From an uncultured Porphyromonadaceae bacterium (GTDB taxonomy: Bacteria; Bacteroidota; Bacteroidia; Bacteroidales; Muribaculaceae): a stretch of 5,876 nt of DNA. Every line of letters starts with the position of its first letter. Within the stretch, counting starts at the first letter, position 1. Positions 1 to 3,670 of this stretch are shown one piece after another. The stretch is from positions 1 through 5,876 of the forward strand of contig USGZ01000123.1 in NCBI GenBank assembly GCA_900554265.1, in the 5' to 3' direction. The translations under genes and the position numbers were made by a program. Under the pieces are notes generated by a model. The model made no database searches and was not told where the DNA came from. It saw nothing but the letters and a program-made list of their open reading frames with translations.

Positions 1-121
1 GACCCGCGCTACGCGCGCTGCCGAAAAGCAGAAGTTCGTCGACAGGGAAGCCCGTGTCGGCCAGTACTTTGATAAATTCCTGTCCTACAGCGCCCGAGGC
101 GCCGACAATTGCAATTTTCAT
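1..121 (-). CDS. asd: Aspartate-semialdehyde dehydrogenase, N-terminal fragment (runs off left edge)
   Basis: Only the first 40 codons are present, read on the minus strand from ATG at 121-119. The peptide begins [16 protein letters not shown], a Rossmann-fold start with the nucleotide-binding GASGAVG loop at residues 7-13. It continues through [17 protein letters not shown], and the SARSAG stretch (about residues 35-40) is the conserved NADP-phosphate contact region of Asd. From family knowledge, the cytoplasmic enzyme reduces L-aspartyl-4-phosphate to aspartate semialdehyde with NADPH. This is the branch-point step toward lysine/diaminopimelate, threonine and methionine. The family is usually about 330-350 residues, so roughly 290 residues lie outside the window, including the catalytic Cys and His. 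The start fits the family N-terminus exactly and there is no Shine-Dalgarno, as is normal in Bacteroidota. It is divergent from the AraC-type regulator gene. Confidence 0.93.
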   Translation of the reverse strand, partial: MKIAIVGASGAVGQEFIKVLADTGFPVDELLLFGSARSAG

Positions 122-188
122 CCTTAACGAGATAAAAAAGAACTGCGGAAAATTCCGTGTGAAAACCCGCGTATGCGGCTTTAAATTG

Positions 189-196
189 CAAAGTTA
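189..196 (-). promoter_or_regulatory. Putative -7 element of the asd promoter
   Basis: On the minus strand this reads TAACTTTG, a full match to the Bacteroidota -7 consensus TAnnTTTG. It lies about 68 bp upstream of the asd start codon. No good -33 TTG is found at the usual spacing of about 19-21 bp; that position instead holds the palindrome at 214-225. Inferred from the motif alone. Confidence 0.5.
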
Positions 197-213
197 GCAA
201 AAAATTCCCATAC

Positions 214-225
214 TTCGCCGGCGAA
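214..225. repeat. Perfect 12-bp palindrome at the -33 region of the asd promoter
   Basis: The sequence TTCGCCGGCGAA is identical to its own reverse complement. It sits 17 bp upstream of the putative asd -7 box, where RNA polymerase would contact the -33 element, inside the asd/araC divergent region. It could be an operator for a dimeric regulator, but the binder is unknown and a 12-bp palindrome can arise by chance in GC-rich DNA. Confidence 0.4.
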
Positions 226-297
226 TCCGATTAAAAGGGCCGTCGTGACTGACTCATGAGGAAAATCGTGCAAAAAGGACTGAAAATTGGTTGAAAA

Positions 298-307
298 GTA
301 ATATTAC
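298..307. repeat. Perfect 10-bp AT-rich palindrome upstream of the AraC-type gene promoter
   Basis: GTAATATTAC is self-complementary and lies 25 bp upstream of the putative -7 box at 333-340, so it abuts the expected -33 position. It is a candidate regulator site. The sequence differs from the palindrome on the asd side, so one regulator acting on both is not supported by shared sequence. Confidence 0.3.
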
Positions 308-332
308 CGCACTCATATGGCGAAATAATTTA

Positions 333-340
333 TATCTTTG
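333..340 (+). promoter_or_regulatory. Putative -7 element of the AraC-type regulator promoter
   Basis: TATCTTTG matches the Bacteroidota -7 consensus TAnnTTTG and lies 18 bp upstream of the ATG at 359. Transcription would start about 10 bp before the start codon, giving a very short leader. No clear -33 TTG is seen at the usual spacing, which would be consistent with, but does not prove, activator dependence. Confidence 0.5.
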
Positions 341-358
341 TGCTGTCAATTTTAAGAT

Positions 359-1270
359 ATGAACGAAAAATCCGATAAAGAACCGCTCTATCAGGCGCTT
401 TGCGAACGGAGGCGGCTGGCCCTGGACTTCAGTGAAATCGAGGGGCAGTGCGTATACGCGCACTTCAACTGCGATTCCGTCGACGGGCTGCCGCGCAACG
501 ATTTCCAGCTTCAGGGCGCGGTGTTCTTCCTCGTGTCCCGCGGCAAGGTCAACGTACGCCACAAGGACCTTAAGTACCAGATGACCGGTCCCTCGCTGAT
601 GGTATTCCCTCCGGGCGGAAGCGTGTGCTTCAATCTTATCGAGAACGTCGAGGCCGAGGTGCATGCCCTGTATGTGACATACGATTTCATGCAGGACCTG
701 AACCTTTCGCTGTCGGTTCTTTCGAGCGAGGAGTTCATCGAGCGGCCCCGCCCCGATGTCGAGCTCACGGAGAAGGAACTCTCGCAGGTGATGCGCTTCT
801 GCAAGATAATGTCGACGGCCATGGCGGACGACTACAACCAGACGCTGAGCACGCATATAGTCTCGTCGATGGTCTGCGCGCTCATATACCAGCTGATGGT
901 GTTCGCCTTCAAGCGGGTCGACGTGACCCTGAGCGAGCGGACGCCCAACCGGCGCAGCAACTACGTGCGCGAGTTCCTCAAGCTCGTACACCTTAATTAT
1001 ACACGCGAGCGCTCGGTGGCCTACTATGCCTCGAAGCTGTGCGTCTCGCCCAAGTACCTGAGTATCCTGCTCAAGGAGAGCACAGGGCGCAGCGCCGCCT
1101 CGTGGATTGATCACTTCGTGATCATGGAGGCCAAGAATCTGCTACGCTTCTCCGGGAAGAATGTCCAGCAGGTGGCCTACGCGCTCAACTTCGTCAATCA
1201 GAGCGCTTTCGGCAAGTATTTCAAGCATATAACCGGCCTGAGTCCGACCGAATACCAGAAGCAGAACTGA
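359..1270 (+). CDS. AraC-family transcriptional regulator
   Basis: The product has 303 residues, typical of one-component AraC regulators with an N-terminal sensor and a C-terminal DNA-binding domain. Residues about 30-115 are beta-rich and look like a degenerate cupin/AraC ligand-binding fold; PPGG occurs at 84-87. Residues 136-190 form a helical linker. The C-terminal domain carries two helix-turn-helix units: about 219-240 (SVAYYASKLCVSPKYLSILL) and about 265-290 (NVQQVAYALNFVNQSAFGKYF). It ends with ITGLSPTEYQ at 291-300, a clear form of the family signature. The ATG at 359 is chosen because a TAnnTTTG box lies just upstream. It is divergent from asd and followed after 46 bp by the membrane-protein gene, which is a possible target or operon partner. 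The ligand and regulon cannot be read from the sequence. The family is certain; the function is not. Confidence 0.95.
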   Translation: MNEKSDKEPLYQALCERRRLALDFSEIEGQCVYAHFNCDSVDGLPRNDFQLQGAVFFLVSRGKVNVRHKDLKYQMTGPSLMVFPPGGSVCFNLIENVEAEVHALYVTYDFMQDLNLSLSVLSSEEFIERPRPDVELTEKELSQVMRFCKIMSTAMADDYNQTLSTHIVSSMVCALIYQLMVFAFKRVDVTLSERTPNRRSNYVREFLKLVHLNYTRERSVAYYASKLCVSPKYLSILLKESTGRSAASWIDHFVIMEAKNLLRFSGKNVQQVAYALNFVNQSAFGKYFKHITGLSPTEYQKQN

Positions 1271-1283
1271 TTGCCCTCCGCAG

Positions 1284-1308
1284 GCGTTATAATTCCAACG
1301 TATAACGC
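1284..1308. repeat. 8-bp perfect inverted repeat between araC-type gene and membrane-protein gene
   Basis: The arms GCGTTATA (1284-1291) and TATAACGC (1301-1308) are exact reverse complements separated by 9 bp. The element fills most of the 46-bp gap and ends 8 bp before the ATG at 1317. No U-tract follows, so an intrinsic terminator is unlikely. It could be an operator (dyad of about 25 bp) or a leader hairpin close to the start codon that affects translation of the membrane protein. Confidence 0.45.
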
Positions 1309-1316
1309 AAACTCAT

Positions 1317-2042
1317 ATGAAAGGCAAGAAATTATTTATCACTGCTCTGATAGCTCTGGCCGCAGGGCTTGTTCTGCTGCTGATGCACCGCACCATCACC
1401 GGTCCGCACGTAATCACCGCCTGCGGCGCTCTTTTCATCGTGGCCGCGCTTACAAACGTGTTTCTCCTTGGCTCGAAAGATAAGAACGGACGCGCGCGCG
1501 TAGGGGCCGTAGGCAATGTCATAGGCTGGATTGCCAGCGCCGCCGCCCTGCTGCTGGGCCTGTCGATGATTCTTTTCCGCCAGACTTTCGTTACGCTGGT
1601 TTCCTTCATGTTCGGTGTCCTGATTGCCTGCGGCGCCGTGTTCCAGCTATTCCTGCTGCTGGGAGGCTCGCGTCCCGTAAGGCTCAGCGGATGGTTCTAC
1701 CTGGTGCCGATGCTGATGGCTGTCGCCGCGGTTTATATTTTCATCAAGCCTGTAGACCAGATATATGTCGACGCGCAGCGTACTTCCGTCTATACCAACG
1801 AACTGATGCTCGTGACGGGTCTGGCCTTCACGCTCTTCGGCGTGGCCACCATGGTCGAGGGCGTGATGATCAGCCGCGCCAACTATGTTTCCAGAAAAGA
1901 GACCGACCAGGCCCTGCGCGAGCTCGTGGCTAATTCCGCCGCCCGCAAGGCCGACGCCAAGGCCCGTCTGCCCAAACCCGACGGCGGCGACGGGACCGCT
2001 TCCTCAGCAACTCCGGGGGATGCCGCGGGCAAAGCCGAGTGA
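1317..2042 (+). CDS. DUF308/HdeD-like multi-pass membrane protein
   Basis: The product has 241 residues with about six hydrophobic helices at roughly 6-23, 31-52, 67-87, 90-115, 124-143 and 161-182. They are arranged as repeated short helix pairs with few charged residues. Small-residue-rich helices with G and A (AACGALFIVAAL-type segments) resemble the HdeD/DUF308 short-repeat membrane family. After the last helix comes a basic, then low-complexity Gly/Ala/Asp/Pro tail (about 188-241), likely cytoplasmic. Members of the family are associated with acid-stress resistance in enterobacteria; the role in Bacteroidota is not established, so no substrate or process is assigned. The start ATG at 1317 gives a positively charged MKGKK N-terminus ahead of helix 1. 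The gene follows the AraC-type regulator by 46 bp and precedes the HAD gene by 43 bp. Confidence 0.7.
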   Translation: MKGKKLFITALIALAAGLVLLLMHRTITGPHVITACGALFIVAALTNVFLLGSKDKNGRARVGAVGNVIGWIASAAALLLGLSMILFRQTFVTLVSFMFGVLIACGAVFQLFLLLGGSRPVRLSGWFYLVPMLMAVAAVYIFIKPVDQIYVDAQRTSVYTNELMLVTGLAFTLFGVATMVEGVMISRANYVSRKETDQALRELVANSAARKADAKARLPKPDGGDGTASSATPGDAAGKAE

Positions 2043-2056
2043 ACCTGGACGCACGC

Positions 2057-2075
2057 CGGGGCCGGCCCGATTTTT
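2057..2075 (+). terminator. Weak terminator-like hairpin in the membrane protein/HAD gap
   Basis: CGGG (2057-2060) can pair with CCCG (2066-2069) around a five-base GCCGG loop, followed by A and a run of five T (2071-2075). The stem is only four base pairs although all G-C, so it could attenuate transcription but may be meaningless in GC-rich sequence. It lies just after the membrane-protein stop and 11 bp before the HAD start. Confidence 0.25.
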
Positions 2076-2085
2076 CCAAAGACCA

Positions 2086-2856
2086 ATGACACAGAAATTC
2101 GATATCAGCAAATTTCCTATCGTCTGGTTCGACCTCGACGACACCCTCTGGGACATGACCGGCAACAGCTGCATAGCCCTGGAAAAACTTTACGACACCG
2201 ACCCGACAGTGCGCCGCGCCTTCGCGGCCCGCGGACTCCGGGACTGGATGGACGTCTACCACCGCATCAACCGCGTCCTCTGGCGCCAGTACGACGCCGG
2301 TACTATCGACCGCGCCACCTTGCGCCGCGAGCGCTTCGCCCTGCCGCTGCAGGAGGCGGGCCTCGGCCGCGACGAAGCCTGCGGGGCCGCCGTCCGCCTT
2401 GACCGCGACTATCTCCGGTACCTCGGCGACTGCCCGGCGCTCGTCCCCGGCGCTCGCCAGGCCGTCGACGCCCTGCTCGCCGCCGGAGTGCGCATGGGCA
2501 TCGTCAGCAACGGGTTCCGCGAGGTCCAGTACCGCAAGCTCGCTTCCGGCGGCCTGGACGGCATCTTCAGTCCCATAGTACTGAGCGACGACACCGGCAT
2601 CAACAAGCCTGCCCGAGGGTTCTTCGACTTCGCCGTGCGTGCCGCCGGAGTGGAGCCCGAAGAGTGCCTGCTGGTAGGCGACAACGCCCGCTCCGACATC
2701 GCCGGAGCCCTCGACGCCGGCTGGGGCGCGGCTCTGTGGCTGGACAACGGCTCCGACGCCGTCGAGCCGGAACTCGCAGGGAGGCTGCTGGCGGACCCGC
2801 GCTGCGTCCGCTTTACGGATATGGCACAGGTCCCTGCGCTGCTCGGCCTCGGATAA
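2086..2856 (+). CDS. HAD-superfamily hydrolase, YjjG-like pyrimidine 5'-nucleotidase
   Basis: From ATG at 2086 the product has 256 residues, the usual length for YjjG-type subfamily I HAD phosphatases. All four HAD motifs are visible. Motif I is WFDLDDTLWD with nucleophile D16 and acid/base D18. Motif II is IVSNGF with S141. Motif III is the Lys of GINKP, K174. Motif IV is VGDNARSD with D199 and D204 for Mg2+. A helical C1 cap lies between motifs I and II (about 24-115). YjjG enzymes dephosphorylate (non-canonical) pyrimidine nucleoside monophosphates in the cytoplasm and act as house-cleaning enzymes; the exact substrate here is inferred. The frame stays open upstream to 1885 across the membrane-protein gene. 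The ATG at 2086 is preferred because motif I normally begins within the first 10-20 residues. Confidence 0.85.
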   Translation: MTQKFDISKFPIVWFDLDDTLWDMTGNSCIALEKLYDTDPTVRRAFAARGLRDWMDVYHRINRVLWRQYDAGTIDRATLRRERFALPLQEAGLGRDEACGAAVRLDRDYLRYLGDCPALVPGARQAVDALLAAGVRMGIVSNGFREVQYRKLASGGLDGIFSPIVLSDDTGINKPARGFFDFAVRAAGVEPEECLLVGDNARSDIAGALDAGWGAALWLDNGSDAVEPELAGRLLADPRCVRFTDMAQVPALLGLG

Positions 2857-2904
2857 TCCCGGCGGCGCCTCCGCAGCAGCGGAAAAACAGGGCCTCGGGA
2901 GCCG

Positions 2905-2940
2905 AAAGTAGGCCTAAAAACACGACAAAACGCCTATTTT
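2905..2940 (+). terminator. Candidate intrinsic terminator after the HAD gene
   Basis: AAAGTAGGC (2905-2913) pairs with GCCTATTTT (2932-2940), giving nine base pairs with one G-U, around an A-rich 18-base loop. The 3' arm itself ends in a T run, and the 5' arm starts with AAA, so the structure could act in both directions. It lies about 50 bp past the HAD stop and before the putative HU promoter, where the end of the upstream transcript is expected. The long loop lowers confidence. A smaller hairpin, TCCGC/GCGGA at 2870-2883, precedes it. Confidence 0.4.
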
Positions 2941-2971
2941 GTGCATTTTACGGCATTTTCTGACGCTAATA

Positions 2972-3004
2972 TTGTGGTTTTTTGAAAAAAAATTATGATA
3001 TTTG
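2972..3004 (+). promoter_or_regulatory. Putative promoter of the HU-COX24-rng cluster
   Basis: GATATTTG (2997-3004) matches the Bacteroidota -7 consensus TAnnTTTG at all but one fixed position. A TTG at 2972-2974 lies 22 bp upstream, slightly longer than the usual spacing; a TTTG at 2981-2984 is too close. The region is strongly AT-rich in an otherwise GC-rich window. Transcription would start near 3010-3012, leaving a leader of about 88 bases before the HU start codon. Confidence 0.45.
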
Positions 3005-3011
3005 CACCTGC

Positions 3012-3042
3012 AAAACGCCGGCGGCCCTGCCGCAGGTGTTTT
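3012..3042 (+). promoter_or_regulatory. Strong hairpin at the expected 5' end of the HU leader
   Basis: AAAACGCC (3012-3019) pairs with GGTGTTTT (3035-3042), and GCGGC (3021-3025) pairs with GCCGC (3029-3033) around a CCT loop. The single interruption is G3020/A3034, so the stem has 13 pairs including one G-U. The A-tract, GC-stem and T-tract give it the form of a bidirectional intrinsic terminator. An alternative pairing, CACCTGC (3005-3011) with GCAGGTG (3032-3038), overlaps it. Because it begins right after the putative -7 box, it may be a terminator for upstream reads, a 5'-protective hairpin on the HU mRNA, or an attenuator. Confidence 0.55.
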
Positions 3043-3098
3043 AGCGCGCGGAATTCCCCCGCAGACAGAATATACTCAACCAATAAATACTCACAGCA

Positions 3099-3377
3099 AT
3101 GACTAAAGCCGACATCGTCAACGAGATTTACAAGACTACCGGTATAGACAAAGCCGCAGTCCTTACCGTAATCGAGAAATTCATGGAAACCGTAAAGGAC
3201 AACCTCGCCCACGGCGAACATGTATACCTCCGTGGCTTCGGTAGCTTCATCATCAAGACCCGCTCCGAGAAGACTGCCCGCAATATCTCCAAGAATACCA
3301 CCATCATCATTCCCGAACACAAGATACCCGCGTTCAAACCCGCCCGTACGTTCATGGAAGATGTGAAGAATGCATAA
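3099..3377 (+). CDS. HU/IHF-family nucleoid DNA-binding protein
   Basis: The product has 92 residues, the normal HU length. It starts MTKADIVNEIYKTTGIDKAAV, the helix-turn-helix dimerisation region (about 1-38). It continues with HVYLRGFGSFIIKTR (41-55), containing the GFGSF turn that defines the family, and then the beta-arm and the C-terminal helix FKPARTFMEDVKN (79-91). HU dimers bind and bend DNA non-specifically, or semi-specifically if IHF-like, and compact the nucleoid. The arm reads KTARNISKNTTIIIPEHKIPAF instead of the canonical RNPxTG loop, so the usual intercalating proline is not in its standard context; Bacteroidota paralogues commonly look like this. It is the first gene of a probable cluster with the COX24-type gene 25 bp downstream and the RNase gene after that. 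The leader just before ATG is A-rich with no Shine-Dalgarno. Confidence 0.95.
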   Translation: MTKADIVNEIYKTTGIDKAAVLTVIEKFMETVKDNLAHGEHVYLRGFGSFIIKTRSEKTARNISKNTTIIIPEHKIPAFKPARTFMEDVKNA

Positions 3378-3402
3378 TTAACCCAATAAAGTAAATAAAA
3401 AA

Positions 3403-3492
3403 ATGCCCAGCGGAAAGAAAAGAAAAGGCCACAAGATGGCTACGCACAAGCGCAAGAAACGTCTGAGAAAGAACCGTCACAAGAAGAAATAA
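3403..3492 (+). CDS. Small basic AURKAIP1/COX24-type (mS38-like) protein, probably ribosome-associated
   Basis: This 29-residue protein is extremely basic: 16 Lys/Arg and 3 His. It contains HKMATHKRKKRLRKNRHK (10-27), the core of the AURKAIP1/COX24 (DUF1713) family, whose mitochondrial member mS38 is a small-subunit ribosomal protein. I recognise near-identical short proteins throughout Bacteroidota, typically between a HU gene and an RNase G/E gene as here. The likely role is binding rRNA in the small ribosomal subunit; this is inferred from the family and composition. ATG at 3403 gives the family's usual MPSGKK start. An internal ATG at residue 12 would also begin at the conserved MATHKRKK, but would discard conserved residues. 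The gene is preceded by an A-rich leader and followed by a hairpin that encloses its stop codon. Confidence 0.9.
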   Translation: MPSGKKRKGHKMATHKRKKRLRKNRHKKK

Positions 3493-3504
3493 GGAGTTTC
3501 TTCT
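3482..3504 (+). promoter_or_regulatory. Hairpin enclosing the stop codon of the COX24-type gene
   Basis: AGAAGAAA (3482-3489, the last codons) and TTTCTTCT (3497-3504) are exact reverse complements. The seven-base loop TAAGGAG carries the stop codon. The stem is AU-rich and followed by C-rich rather than U-rich sequence, so it is not an intrinsic terminator. It might protect the short upstream message or mark a processing site; the complementarity could also be a by-product of purine-rich Lys codons followed by pyrimidines. Confidence 0.3.
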
Positions 3505-3569
3505 CCCCCGGTACGGTCCTTCTCGAACGGGATACTACGACTTGTGACATCTTATCGCAACCATACACT

Positions 3570-3637
3570 GAACAAACTCGTGCGCGCGGAGCTCATATTC
3601 CGCAGCGGCGGTGTTTGTTCTTTGTTTTTCTGTTTTT
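3570..3637 (+). terminator. Large stem-loop plus U-rich tract upstream of rng (terminator/attenuator or leader element)
   Basis: GAACAAAC (3570-3577) pairs exactly with GTTTGTTC (3613-3620). Inside, GCGGA (3586-3590) pairs exactly with TCCGC (3599-3603) around an eight-base loop, and the segments between can pair partly. A strongly T-rich stretch follows (3621-3637, 14 of 17 T), as expected for an intrinsic terminator. It lies between the COX24-type gene and rng, all on one strand. It may end or attenuate the HU-COX24 transcript before rng, or belong to the rng leader. I see no good TAnnTTTG promoter between it and the ATG at 3671; TTTG words at 3614 and 3621 are the only -33-like candidates, with poor -7 partners. 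Confidence 0.5.
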
Positions 3638-3670
3638 AAGCATTCCTAATTCAAAACCTACACGACCATA

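Noticed and set aside
317..328. A tiny upstream reading frame ATG GCG AAA TAA before the AraC-type gene
   Set aside because: It lies upstream of the putative -7 box at 333-340, so it would not be in the transcript, and it codes for only three residues.
254..1114. A 286-codon open frame on the minus strand opposite the AraC-type gene
   Set aside because: It is antisense to a clear AraC regulator and shows no family features. The lack of stops follows from the codon bias of the sense strand.
1885..2085. An upstream extension of the HAD gene starting at ATG 1885
   Set aside because: It would overlap the membrane-protein gene by about 158 bp and add 67 Pro/Arg-rich residues before the HAD motif I. 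The start at 2086 places motif I where the family has it.
2934..3320. A 128-codon minus-strand open frame across the HU gene and its leader
   Set aside because: It is antisense to the HU gene and shares no recognisable domain. It also runs through the promoter and leader hairpins.
3491..3496. AAGGAG as a Shine-Dalgarno for a further gene
   Set aside because: No start codon follows at 4-12 bases, the next ATG with a real gene is at 3671, and the other genes here do not use Shine-Dalgarno sequences.
3507..3560. A tRNA-like TTCGA word on the minus strand between the COX24-type gene and rng
   Set aside because: The flanking bases do not form a T-arm stem, and no acceptor, D or anticodon arms can be found around it.
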